From assembly GCA_905220665.1 (NCBI GenBank), contig CAJNAR010000154.1:558001-622000 (forward strand): a stretch of 64,000 nt of DNA, in the 5' to 3' direction. Origin of the DNA: Albugo candida. Lineage: Eukaryota; Oomycota; Peronosporomycetes; Albuginales; Albuginaceae. The notes under the pieces are model-generated. The model did not search any database and had not been told where the DNA came from. It saw only the letters and a program-made list of their open reading frames with translations. The translations under genes and the position numbers were made by a program. Shown here piece after piece: positions 24,103 to 35,989 of the stretch (its first letter is position 1; each line of letters starts with the position of its first letter).

Positions 24103-24462
24103 AAAAGGAGGCTCTGTTATCAAAAGCTTTTCTTTAATGCTAAGGGGGGTAACGGCAGCAGGTTTCATAAAAAAGTATTTGTTGAGCACGCATCAAATAT
24201 ATGTAAAATAGGATGTGACAGTACCTCGTCCAGCCTGTCGGAGAAGAAGCGCAAAGCGTTGCTGCAGGTTGATACGCTTCATCAGATAACTGCGAACGCT
24301 GTGGACAAACACGATAAATTGCTACCGTGGATATTCGATTTCACGGGGAGTGGTCCTGAAGAGTGCAACATTTGTAATCGTTCCGTCAATTCACTCAAAC
24401 TCATCATAAGCATAAAAGGCTCAATGAGCGATCGACGTATCATCCCCTATATTCCACCGTAA
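24103..24462 (+). pseudogene. CxxC-repeat protein fragment
   Basis: A 119-codon frame without a start codon. It reads NICKIGCDSTSSSLSEKK, then DKLLPWIFDFTG and PEECNICNRSVNSLKLIISI. The C-x2-C followed by a hydrophobic strand is the same layout as other units of the family; CKIGC resembles the Cys pair that closes a unit. Either an internal exon or the 3' part of a broken gene just upstream of the signal-peptide gene at 24814. Confidence 0.5.
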
Positions 24463-24813
24463 GCGCTGTCATTCAAAACCATCAAAAAAATCGTTGCATC
24501 GCTACTCAAAGTATACAGTTAACGGGTTTTCCTGCTTCCGTATCCGAGTTTCTAATCTCAATCATCACAAAAGTAACACGTTCCTTATTATATGCTAGGG
24601 GTATATTGTATTCGCGTATCAATGGTCTGAAGGCTGACTAGCATTTTTGAGCCACCAGCGTTGAAAGGATTATTCATTGATTTTTAGCTCCCGGAAGTGA
24701 ATGATGATTGTTTGAGCATCACTAGAAAACAAAAAATGTTGCATGAAGACGATTGGTTATAATACTTGACAAGGTGAGAACACGTGTCCACATATAAAAA
24801 CTAAATTGTTACA

Positions 24814-26626
24814 ATGAAAGCGCGTTTGTTGCTCAGTAGCCTCGTAGTCTTTGGGTATATTGGACACAGTGCAGGGCAGTTGGACTTTCTTAATATTAGC
24901 ATATATTCAAAAGTGTCTGAGAGCTGTCAACAGTGCTTACTGGAGCGTGCGGGCGCCTTTCATGTAGAAGAGGTGAACGAATTTCAAAAATCAATTCACA
25001 TAATAAAAGTGTACTGGGTTGTGGGGCCATCACATTATCTTCGAGCAAATTTGATCAGTTGCTTTGGTCGACGGTATTGCCGTGACCCAACAATTGAAGA
25101 TTATAGATCAATATTTGTCACTGAAGGCATCGGCAGTACACCATCACCGTTCGTGTCTAGCGAGAACCCGACCTAAACGTATATCAGCAATGAGCGGCAA
25201 CATTGGGCAAACTCAGCTGATCTCCGAACCGTTCAACAAACTGATCTTTCACTTGACATCAATGACGCTGGTCAAATATTCGTTGAGGGGAGCAAAACAG
25301 AATCGAAGCAATTGTGCGTATACAGATCCTACTTCGACTTCTCTTTCTTATGTGAAACATTTATGAATAAATAAAGCGATTCTGGAAGCATGGAAAAGTA
25401 TTTTGCATATACAACTGAGTGTTATTTATGTGATACACTCATCAGATCCTGATTTGTTCAAAAAGTTGAGTGGGGAGATAGAAATATGTCGTGGCGCAAC
25501 CGCTCTACTGACAGATGACCTATGCAACATGTTCAAGTCTAAAATATCGGGGAGCGCAGGAGAATCTGACAAGAAATCCGAATCATCGGCATCAGTGCTG
25601 GGCACTTTTACTTTCTTACATACGACAAAAAATGATCAAAGGGACGAGCAAAAAATCTATAACGTACTGTAACGCCTGAAGTTCAAATACTACCGCTTAT
25701 CAACAAGTAAGTCATATAATGACCGCAGCACAACGTGCTGGGGATGCTTGTACAAAGCCTATGATAGCCTGGTTGTTTTAGACAGGGTTCAAGTGAACCC
25801 CGGAGAAAATATCATGTTTATTATTGCTATCTTTACTGCCAAGGAGGTAAAAGATCAATTTGTCCGGTGCTTTAAAGAATGTGGTGCTATCATACCCATC
25901 AAAAGTGGGTTTCCAGACACCGTTTATTTACATAAATTGTCGGTTCCACAAAACGTTTTCACCTGGATGGAACAGATAGCTACCAAAAAAAATGAGGAAT
26001 ACAACCCCCACCCAAGTCATGGCTGTTTCCAAGTTGAAAGCAGAGAACAGCACAGTCTTGAATGCCACGGATGTTTTCAAATCACCCAAAAGTGGTCACT
26101 TTCGAAACTCACCTTTCTAGTCTCACTCAAGGTGGATGTAGATGCTATTGAGAAGTTGACCTGCACTTTCAAGGTTGCAAATGGTTGCAAAGATTTCCAG
26201 CTGATGCCCAATATTATGTGCGACTATGCAGCAAAATTCCGGAATTGCCTATCTAGATTTGACCAAGCTTCCCATGGAAGTCGATTCAGTCGACGATACA
26301 GGGAAACACGCATCAGCTCCAGTCGAAAATTTCTTTGTCGTCAAGTGGAAAGAAAACGATTCGGAGGAATCTGGGGAAGATGCCGCATTTGCAAATGTGT
26401 CCTCTGTCTGACGAGTAAGCGCAAAGTTGTACTCATATCCATAATACAGCGATACGTATGGGTGGTTGATTCCAAAATATCGGTAAACTGCAAGGAATGC
26501 GATGGTAAGGTGTTTCACGGCGCGCAGTTTTCATGTAATCAGTACCTTCGGCAGGTACCGGTCGTAAAAGCGAGAAACTACATTGAGGTATCACTGAGAC
26601 GGAAACGTCAGAGCTTAGAGAGCTAA
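24814..26626 (+). pseudogene. Degenerate secreted multi-unit CxxC-repeat (CCG-like) gene
   Basis: The ATG at 24814 starts a signal peptide (MKARLLLSSLVVFGYIGHSAG), then ESCQQCLLERAGA with C38-x2-C41-x5-G47, an exact fit to the CCG pattern of Albugo secreted proteins. In the same frame a TAA stands at 25174-25176, after which the frame continues to another TAA near 25372. Further units follow after frame changes: ECYLCDTL (about 25420), TTCWGCLYKAYDSL (about 25735), LECHGCFQITQKWSL (about 26055) and VNCKECDGKVF (about 26485). An acidic segment (KENDSEESGEDAAF) lies at about 26350-26390 in another frame. Introns could explain some breaks, but in-frame stops and shifts suggest decay. Role presumed: secreted into the host interface; unproven. 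Confidence 0.6.
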
Positions 26627-29600
26627 GAGGCTCGCGAGAGTAACAAGTAAAGTTGGGAAGAATCAAAGTCAACACCTTGTTTACCTGATTGTACTCTTTC
26701 GTTAAACAATAAGAGAACGGACGAACGAACTGATAGCTTGCTTCAGTTTTTTTTTTGCTTCATAAGAGTCGTGTGCTTCTATCAGTACCATTGACATACA
26801 CAGCTAAATATCGTCTATTCCAAAGGTAGTATGCATTCTTTTACAGTTTACAGTAACATCAAGGTAATGATCCGAATCTGATACTTCGACGATTCAAGCA
26901 AACGGAAGTCGACTTCTACACTGTTCCTTGAGTGCCCAAAAGTTGTGGAATAGAAAACATCAAAACAAACTGTAATTTTTTTCAGAGCGATATATATTTG
27001 CGCAATTTCTTTGAGCATCTTTACCGTACGGATAGTCTCCCTATAACAAAGAGAGATCCTCTGTTCCATTTACATTCACTAAAAGCCACGCAAAATAAAT
27101 ACCATCTATTCGTTTTTGTACAGAAATCAACGGATGAGAGTAATCTGTAATTGTCACTACATCAAAGTACACCGAACAAGTAAAAACGTTTTGCAGAAAG
27201 TAGACCGAAGACCGCATCGCGTTTTCACAACTCGTTGGTGGGTTTTTTTACGCAATCCTTTCAGTTAAGCCGCTTCATCGCGTTTACTGTGGCTTTAGCA
27301 TATCTGCACTAGAGTTCGAAATGCTCACTTATTCTTTTTGATATCATTTTTCGACAATTTCTGCTGGTTTACGAAGGGGTAAAATCTGAGCTGCCCAGCA
27401 CAAGAAGCCCACATCTCTGTAACGTCCTGTTGCTGTTCCTGGAAACTGATTCGTTTCAATCTCGTCATAAAATTACTGCTTTGAAAAGCCGTCTTTTAGA
27501 ACACTTACCCCACTCTTCCAAACTTAAGTCTTCTCACATTGGTATCTTGAGCCCGAGTAGGAACTGTATCCGTGCATTTTATTACATCTGACACATTGAT
27601 TGATAACCTAGCCTAGACACCAAGAAATGCATTCGCTTAGTCATAATAGCATATGTGGAAAGGGGTTTGTTTCCTTTGAGCATCCAATCCTTCATTTCAG
27701 GATCCTACACGAAAACTCTGGAATTCTAACGTCCTCAATAAGATTGTCGACAAACGTATCAAAGTTGATTCTATACTCTTTGCACATCAACCCGAAATGG
27801 GTAAAGCGTCTTCGAGCGAGTCGATTATAACTGACCTATCGATACATTTCTATGTAACTGCGAACAAACGATTCAAAACAGGAAGATCTTTTGCTGATCC
27901 CACATCTTCTTTCAAATACTTTGTATAATTTAAGCTGCGAGCGCATCCAACTTAGAAACACTGAAGTATGAATCACCTTTAATGGATATTCTGATCGCGT
28001 TGCTCATAGTATCGTCGTTTACATCAAAGCATGCCTTTCATTTCCACAAGAGAGGAATCATGCTTCCACTGATATAATCGGCCTACAGCGTTCTTCATAA
28101 TGATGAAATTTAATCTGGCATGATAGATACACATTGATGCTTTCATGACAGAGCTCGTGTCAATTTTCGAGTACGAAGCGCTCCCAACACCTCGAAGCAA
28201 AAATTTAGATTATCGACTAGTCCATCTGCGACTCCAGGAAATGGATGGCAGGCTTTTCTTTTGAGGGCATTTTTGTTCATGATGGATCGCTAAAGTCACA
28301 GCTTGAGATATTCGAGTGAACATTGTTATAACTCCTCTCAACACAATATAAAAAAAACAAAGAAAGTCGAACAAACAAAAACTGAAATTAGCCACATTTT
28401 ATTCTGGTTGCCTTTACATCAAACGATGGTTTAAGGTCCTTTACAGCGGCGATGAGCCGAATAAAATCGACTTATCGTAACACGTTCTTAAGATCGCATA
28501 CTCGATTCCGGATTTCAAGAATCGGGGAAAACCAACTCAGAAATAGCCCTCCCGGCTGCTAGTTGGAAAACAATAGTCTCAGCTCATTATTGCACTTTTC
28601 TATGACCAAAGCAAAATTCTCTGAATTGACGTAAGGCATTTCTTTTGTAAGTTTTTGATGACAATGTATTCTTCCGTGACCTTTTGTCTCCTTTCGGAGC
28701 TATCCGGAAAGAATACAAAATACGTTTACGAATATTTTGGATTATCCTCAAAAACGGCGCATTGATGTCCAACTTGTACCGTCGGTCTTTAAGGCGAGCA
28801 GAAACAGGTGAAAAATCATGACTTCATTCAGTGATGCTACAAACAGGCTATTTTTGATGAAACTGTTCGTATATGTATCCTAATTTGAAAAGATACTGAA
28901 TGGATCATGTATCTATCAGGATATATGAGATGGTGACCTATCTGCAGGTACAATGTAGGTGGCGGGACGTACATTTGAGAATAAAGGAGGAAGCGTTTAT
29001 CGAATGAAGGAATGCTGGGTGAAAGATGCTGACTACAAAATCTGGATACTTTGAGGTCGAGGACTCATCTGAACATCTAAAGCAAAATACATAACAATCC
29101 TTACGTATACTGAAACAAATAGACGCGATAGTATAGGTGACTGCATTAGCCGTGCTCCTCCACTCGTACTTTATTCAGACAAGCGTCATGAATTGTTTGT
29201 CAGCTTTCACACAAAAAATGCAATTCTGGATGATTTACTTGATCTTCAACTTTATTAAAAATTGTCAATAATGCGTGGCCTTTATTGTTTTGATATATTA
29301 TGCGTAGATAAGCATGATTAGGTAGCAGAAGCTATTGCTCGTTCAGCTTTCACCAGGAATCGGTACTTTTTTACGATAATCTTCAATAGTGTATGATACC
29401 TCTAGCATTGTATTGACACAGTACTTTATACACAAACATGTTTTCATGAGATACTTTGACGCTCGGACAAAGCTATGATGAAATCTAAACAAGCAATCAA
29501 ATCAAAGAGCCTGATGAGCCCACTCAGAAACCAGAATTATCGTACCTGAATGTTTTAAAGACGCTTGTGAACATCAAACCATATATCTTCTTATGTCGCG

Positions 29601-29800
29601 CGATTTGTCTTGACGACTATGTTGCAGCGCCAGTGTCTATCATCCGACGACCGCAATTTAATTCGGATAATGTGACCACTTTACACCATTAATGTAGCAA
29701 AGAAGCTAACTTTATTTAGCGCTCTATGAAACCTGGTGTGACATCTATGAGAATGCCTGGTAGGACATGCTTGGAGACAAACTGAATGGTTGTTCAGTTG
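26627..29800. other. No gene recognised
   Basis: Over 3 kb of AT-rich sequence with short ORFs only. No motif and no similarity to other parts of the window is evident to me. Confidence 0.45.
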
Positions 29801-30074
29801 AGTATGGGAGTTACAGGGGTTCGTACCCAGCTCAGTCGGTTAAGCACTTGAGCGCAAGGACCCCCTGCCGGAGGTCGTTAGTTCGATCCCCGGCAGTGTG
29901 GGCAGCGGTTTGAGCCCACCCAAGCAATAAGCTTGGAAAATATCTGCCTCCCTAGGTTTGAAGTTAGACTTAAGTGATATACACACGGTCGGGGGCTCAT
30001 GATAGGATAAGGAAGATAGTTTAAGAACCAGATAAATAGTGTAATGAAATCCTTGACAAAGTATGGGAGTTACA
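29801..30074 (+). mobile_element. tRNA-derived SINE with perfect target-site duplication
   Basis: A 15-base direct repeat, AGTATGGGAGTTACA, at 29801-29815 and 30060-30074 bounds a 244-base element. Its head is tRNA-like: an A-box region CAGCTCAGTCGGTTAAGC at about 29834-29851 and a B-box region TAGTTCGATCCCCGG at about 29879-29893. A body of unknown origin follows, ending GAAATCCTTGACAA. The boxes would let RNA polymerase III transcribe it; movement needs reverse transcriptase from a LINE. The perfect duplication indicates a fairly recent insertion. The same family occurs at 32519-32764 and 48466-48710. Confidence 0.92.
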
Positions 30075-31116
30075 AACATGATGAAAACAGAGGTGACGTT
30101 TTGACGTAATAATAAACTGCTATAATGCAAAGCGTTTAGTAAAGCGGTCGTATAATCATCCGACAGATATTGAAATTGAAAGCTGGAATTTCAGCAGCAC
30201 GAAACTTGATTGAAGTAGCTAGTAGGATGTTCACAGTATGATAGTGGACAAGTAAAAAATGTCGGATATGTTCTTTAAGGCTCCAGATATGTTACTATAT
30301 AGTATCTCAGTGAAAAGCGGCCTCAGTGACTTGGTATGTCGATCCAAACTAGCAACAAAAATTGAAATGCAATAGCAAATGCTTTGCGCACGTCAATTAA
30401 AATGAAGTGGTTTTAATGGCACTTCGCATTATCACGATCAATACATCATGAAACATCCTGTGAATAAACTTTGTCGGTGATGAATTCGCTGCCAAAGTCG
30501 ACAGTTAAGATCTTTCGAGGCAAGTGTGCGAGATGAGAACCCTGTCATCTTAATTCTTAAATCCGGATACTTGCTCATTCTGAGTGGATGCCTTGTAATA
30601 GGAAATGATATCAGGAAAATTTCAGGAAGATGGGACGCGTTGAATAAGATTTACATGGTTCTTCTCATTATCTTCTTGTTGTTGATAAAACTTGGATTGG
30701 TACGTGAGGTGAGGTGTGGAGCACTTTATTTGCTGCTTACAGCAAATCAAAAGCGCCTTTTGAGCCTTAAACATGGCCATATATTACATACGTAGAATAT
30801 ATGAGTCAGAGAATTCAAAATTGGTGGCAGGGCCGGAGTCCCTGCTGAACACGTTATAGTTACTCGTTAACTCAGAATTTTCTCCCCGATCCATATTAAT
30901 CGATCGATCAGCTTAAATACCTGCCATTAGTCGCTAGTATGACGGTTTTCTGAAGCATAATATTAATCAGTAGAAGATGTATGTAGTACTAGAATTAGAC
31001 TAACTGACTTCTGTGGTTTCCTTACGCTATCTTGATAAAAACTGCACATATATACATACAAAAAACAGGTCCTGATAGTAGATGTGAGAGATGCTAATAT
31101 GTCCTCTTGGTGATAA
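30075..31116. other. No gene recognised
   Basis: A hydrophobic frame at 30526-30795 begins with GTG, not ATG, and shows no family signature. Nothing else is seen. Confidence 0.4.
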
Positions 31117-31415
31117 CCCTGTATTGCACTTGCCTCAAATCACCACAGTACGAGACTGTGATCAGCGTATAAATGAAGTAAGGCTAAAAAACTGGCCCAA
31201 AGTACCGTGTTTTCGTGAGTGGTGTGCGTCTCACTAGGCGGAAGGTAGCCATCCAACTAGGAATCGGATCCAGGTTGCACTTGCATTACTACTTGCCGGT
31301 GCCGTAAAATTCACGGAATGATCTTTGCGTTGCGCGTTGATTCAGCACCTTTGCAAGCCGAACGTGCTCGTCTTGATCGTAATACGGTCTCCGAACGTGT
31401 CCATCAAACGCGATG
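31117..31415 (+). repeat. Dispersed repeat with a signal-peptide ORF, copy 2
   Basis: Matches 19800-20095 on the same strand and the inverted copy at 49654-50045. The ATG at 31318 starts MIFALRVDSAPLQAERARLD, aligned with MILALLIVPAFLQAE in copy 3. The frame stays open to 31557 (79 residues) but charged and polar residues spoil the signal peptide, so it is probably not functional. Confidence 0.65.
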
Positions 31416-31476
31416 TACGTGCACAGTTCTTAAAACAATAATAGGTGAGTGGCATGGCCAAGCTCTGAACATAATC

Positions 31477-31640
31477 AATATAGAAGGGTCCCAATACCTG
31501 CGTGGACCAATCATTTATTATATATGGGTACCACTACCTGTGTGGCGAATTCATTAATATATAGGGGTCACATTACCTGTGTGGATCAATTCAGTAATAT
31601 ATAGGAGTCACATTCCCTGTGTCGACCAAATCAGCAATAT
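31477..31640 (+). repeat. Tandem repeat, about 40-base period, four copies
   Basis: Units share the core TATAGGGGTCACATTACCTG, GTGTGG and CAATTCA. The ACCTG (or CCCTG) landmark recurs at 31496, 31536, 31575 and 31615, so the period is 39-40 bases. Units have diverged by several substitutions. It follows directly on the dispersed repeat copy 2 and overlaps the end of its open frame. Confidence 0.85.
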
Positions 31641-32518
31641 AGAGACGTTGCAGGTTTAGGGCGTTGTATCTGGTTCCCATCAAGTAAAACATTAGCGATG
31701 GTTATCGGATAAATATAAATGTAAACCTGTCCTTCATCACTATCGTCTTTGTATGTCTCTCCCCAAGAGCCTGTTTGGTTCGAAATAAGTTTAATACATA
31801 AGTTCAGATAACTTTGTCCTCCCATTCGTCACGTAAGGGGTTGCGATCATAATTATCACGAAAAAACCTTCAGACGATTCCCAATCGGGAAAAACAGGGA
31901 GGATTGTCTATGAGTTTAATAGAATGAGTTAACAATTTCTATGCATACCCTCATAATTCCCCTTTTCTTGGTCAAGAAAGCTCTATTACATCATTTTCCT
32001 ATATTTTCTCAACTTCGTTGACACCAATAAGTTTATGATTGACAAAGATGCCATTCGGATTACGATCAATGCAATATATAAAACAGAAATAGCTGAAAAC
32101 AGAAATAGCTGCATCCGGTTGGACACATCATAACTTGCAGTTAACTAGTTGGGATGAAGGAAGCTTTTTGCAAGTATCCCTGAGTGTAAGAATACAATGC
32201 TTAATAATCCCACGCAAATGTGATCATTCGGAGCTATCTTGATATTTATTCGTACCTGTTCAATGATGGAAAAGTGCGATAGGACAATGTCAGCACGATT
32301 TATTGAATTTCTTACTGTGTTCACATTCTTTGTGGTATTTTTCCGTGTCATCTGTTTTTAAATCGCTGATCTCAGAGTCAGACGTAACCAGGCCGCTAGC
32401 GTAAGTGTCGTTTTAATGATTAGGATGATTGAGAGACAATCCGAGTGTTGTAAAATACGCTTCCACCGGACATAGCGTCACACTAAGTATCATGTATGCT
32501 TCTAAATTTGCCGGCTAC
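31641..32518. other. No gene recognised
   Basis: AT-rich, short ORFs only. A tiny duplication of AACAGAAATAGCTG occurs near 32085-32112. Confidence 0.45.
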
Positions 32519-32764
32519 TTTTTCAAGGATTTCATTACACTGTTTATTTGGTTCTTTGACTACCTTCCTTATACTATCATGAGTCCCTGACCGTGTGAAT
32601 ATCACTTGAGTCTGACTTCAAACCGAGGGAGGCAGATATTTTCCAAGCTTATTGCCTGAGTGGGCTCAAACCGTTGCCCACACTGCCGGGGATCGAACTA
32701 ACGACCTCCGGCAGGGGTCCGTGCGCTCAAGTGCTCAACCGACTGAGCTGGGTAGGGACCCTTC
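32519..32764 (-). mobile_element. tRNA-derived SINE, second copy
   Basis: The reverse complement matches the SINE at 29816-30059 over its whole length, from the tail (TTTCAAGGATTTCATT on the plus strand) to the tRNA-like head (GACTGAGCTGGGTAGGGACC). The B-box reads GGGGATCGAACTAACG on the plus strand. No perfect target-site duplication is visible, so it is older than the first copy or its flanks have changed. Confidence 0.88.
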
Positions 32765-33155
32765 GCGGCTGGTAAGTACTTCGCAAATCGAATGAAAGAA
32801 AACAGACTTTCAAAAAACAAAAAAATTTCGCCCCTTGCCGTCGAAGACAATGGTTTCTCTCAATCTCTCCAGCTTACCTTACTTTATCTCGACAATTGCG
32901 GGTAATACGTCCATAAGTACCCTGTCCATTATCGACACTTGACCGGCAAAAAGTACACCCACCGACATACCTTTACCGTCGGACCCTTTCCACTGCTGAA
33001 CAGGTAAGTAATCAATTAGAGGCCAGTATGAGGTTTGAGACACCTTTCCTCCCACTAAAATTCCTGACAATCAGCCGGTAGCAACGGTCGTTAATGAAAG
33101 AAGGTGCATCATAATCTTCCAAATCGATCAAAGCAGTAGGTAAAACCGGCCATGA

Positions 33156-33763
33156 ACTAAGACTAGCCGAGAGGTTGAATGCAAAGAAGAGATTCGCAAG
33201 GACAAAGCCGCGAAAAATGCGAAGTTCAAGCTTGAAATGCCTAAGACGCAACCTTCGGATCCAACCGCTATCGAACAGCTGGTGGAAGACGGACGTTCGT
33301 CCTGGAACGTTTTGCTGTACTCTTGGCTACAACAACGCCATTTTCACTGCCGAGTGCAAAGTTTCGATCCTCTTGGAGACAAGCCTAACTTTTATGCGCA
33401 GAAATTAGAAAACAACTGGATAGTAGTATTGTTCCCTCCTCCCAAAATTTTATTCAATACACGGAGATACGAATCTTGACAATTGTTTTGATGAAGGAAA
33501 AATTGGTCAACTAGCTTAATTTTTCTGTATAGTAGGTTAACTTTTGTGGAATGACATTACTTGCGATAAGTCGATGTTCTTATGTCACGCTAACTTTTGG
33601 TCGTTTAGGAATTGGACCGGAGAAGTTCACAATCAAAACTGGATTAGCCTTGGGTCGAATTGGATGCGATGTTTTGCAAGAGATTTTGTTGAATCTGTCG
33701 CTACAAACGGCTCCCCATTTCGAAGTGAATAGTGTACAATTCTGCCACGCCATGTCATGACTC
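33156..33763 (+). pseudogene. Unrecognised coding-like frames
   Basis: The first frame (33156-33479, 107 residues, no start ATG before 33237) begins with a charged helical stretch (EVECKEEIRKDKAAKNAKFK) and goes on to EQLVEDGRSSWNVLLYSWLQ. A second ATG frame (33551-33760) reads FTIKTGLALGRIGCDVLQEI. They may be parts of one decayed gene. No family is recognised. Confidence 0.3.
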
Positions 33764-33815
33764 AAGAGAAGAAAAAAGAAAAAACGACAGAAAGTTTTTT
33801 GGAATTAAGTAACTG

Positions 33816-34031
33816 CTAAACAGCACTGCAAAGCAGACGAAACGCTCTATCATCTAATAGACTTGGATAAAAAGGCTGAACAAACTGCTTCTCAACCAGC
33901 TGAGATATCAAAACCCTCTTGGAAATTAGTTCTTTCGGGGAAAAACAGAATCGCTCGTTAGACAGGTACAAAAGCATGGTCAGTAAAGCTCCTCCAAAAA
34001 TCTTGGACGGGCTTGTCATCAATTTCTCCAT
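33816..34031 (-). CDS. Possible small secreted protein, 71 residues
   Basis: From the ATG at 34031 the product starts MEKLMTSPSKIFGGALLTML, a plausible signal peptide or signal anchor (an inner Met at residue 5 also fits), followed by a short polar region. It has no other motif. Small secreted ORFs of this kind are frequent in oomycete pathogens but also arise by chance. Confidence 0.28.
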   Translation of the reverse strand: MEKLMTSPSKIFGGALLTMLLYLSNERFCFSPKELISKRVLISQLVEKQFVQPFYPSLLDDRAFRLLCSAV

Positions 34032-35989
34032 GCGCTTAGCCCCATAGATGTGGAGCACACAAATATTAAAGTCACGACAAATATGGATTTTCGAAAAGCA
34101 ATATTGTATAGTCCCAAAAATGCTGTGATACCCGAAAATGTTACTATTCTGCAAGAACCAGTTTCTTTTTCTTCTGAACGAAGCACAAGAAAATCGAAGA
34201 GGACGATCGTTTTAGGTTTTAGGATTTAGGGATGTCGTGGACTTTTTGGCGGAAGATTTACTGACCGCACAGATTCTGACAACGCCTGATTGGTTTCTTT
34301 AAGTATAAATTCATGTTTACAATGCGGAGAAGCAACTTGTAATCATATCTAATGTTGGTAGCCTTCTCGAAATCCCGATCGCGTTACATTGAGTGCTCAA
34401 TCAGGGTGTGCATTGGATGATCCATTTCTGCCTCAAATGGTGTAAATCCACAAGAACAATTGTGTCTTTGCTGCATCCAAGACGAATAAGAACACTAATT
34501 TTATGATTAAGTTGGTGGAGTCACTGGAAGTAGGAGAGCTCAATTATGTTACGGAGTTGCTCGCTTTCTTCGAGATTAAGGGGATAGTACTGTCCCGTTG
34601 GTCTTTATAATGACCCCTGGATGAGCACATCACCGGTCGCGTGGTTCTTTAGACAGCGATACACCACTGTCGCTTACTAGAAAAAGCACTATGATTATTA
34701 TATCGTGCTCTCCCTTGGAATACTTTGTGGAAAGGACTTGAAAAAGTACTCTAGGTTTCGATTGGCGGTTAGTACTTGGTCTAAACCGTTTGATTTCACT
34801 ATTATGTTCTAGAAATACGCACCCAGTTTTCTCAATTTCCTGCCACACAACAATCTTCGCTCACCTTCCAACAGGTTATGAGACCAGCCAAGATTCGACA
34901 AGCCAAGACAATGGAAAAATTCGACAGACCGGATGAGTCTAATATGGAACGAATGATGCTGATGTTAGAGACACTCGGAAATCGACTAGGCAAAGTCAAA
35001 CCAAGCAGAGCGTCGGCTTTTTCGTACCTGCGCCACCCCTCTGAACGGAAAGCGTATCTATCTGTTGAGCAACCAAGGACAGTTTCCATGCCATGAAACA
35101 TAATGCACTGTACGGGCTAACACGAGTCGGAATCCCGGGAGAAGATTTCCATTCAGTCATTAGACGGGAAAGAATATACTTGGACTTGAAGAGACGTTTC
35201 CCAATGATTTATCATTTCTTGCGGCAACTTTCACATGCCCAGAAAGAATCCAGTAGAATTTGGAGTGAGGAAAAGAGGGTGGACTGACTGTCCAGCATTT
35301 GAGAGGGAAAGCTCTTAATAATTAGGATCAGCAAGCCCTCAACAAATGCATTAGTGATATAGGGTTGAAGAAGCCACGGGCAGTATTGACGAAGTGTTTC
35401 GGTGAATCATCACTAGGGCGCAGGCAACACGGGTTTTTACGATAAAAAACCTACTGGACGTTGTTGGAGCGGACGTTTGTTATCTAGGCGGCAATCAGTG
35501 ATACAGTCGGCGGTTCAGACGATATCCTACCGGAAAGAGTGATGAACTACGCAAAGAGAGAGTTAAACTGAGCTCTAAGGGCACTTGTAAACACCATGAG
35601 AGAAGTCAAAAGAAGGCAAATCGAAGATTTGAGGACCTTTTCTCAGCTTATGGAACCAAATATTATCAGTATTGCGCCAAGAAAGCCAGTGAAATGCACC
35701 CATAATATAATCTGAGCAATCAGTAATTTTATCCGAAGAAGCGAACGAACTGCTGAAATTACGTAAAAAGCGGACATATGTATTGGATGCAAGAATACTA
35801 AGGTAAAACACACGAAAACGTATGGATATTTAACATGCATACTTCACAAGGCGAAGGTATTGACGATGAGAAGGACACAATTGGCAACTAATAATGCAAC
35901 AGTCAACGCTTTATCGAGATATGATCTCTCGAATGATGTGCAACACACGCTAAACCTTCCGTGCTACATTTATCGAATGGATGACTGGA
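34032..35989. other. Upstream flank of the copia remnant, not assigned
   Basis: Short ORFs (for example 34878-35096, reading RQAKTMEKFDRPDESNMERM) could be relics of copia gag, but no diagnostic motif such as a CCHC knuckle is seen. I could not find a left LTR. Confidence 0.3.

Noticed and set aside
26415..26449. Possible 35-base intron (GTAAGC ... ACAG) in the degenerate CxxC gene
   Set aside because: Too short for a typical intron and does not repair the other breaks.
32519..32764. Target-site duplication around the second SINE
   Set aside because: Only a weak GCCGG/GCCGC similarity is present on the two sides; not convincing.
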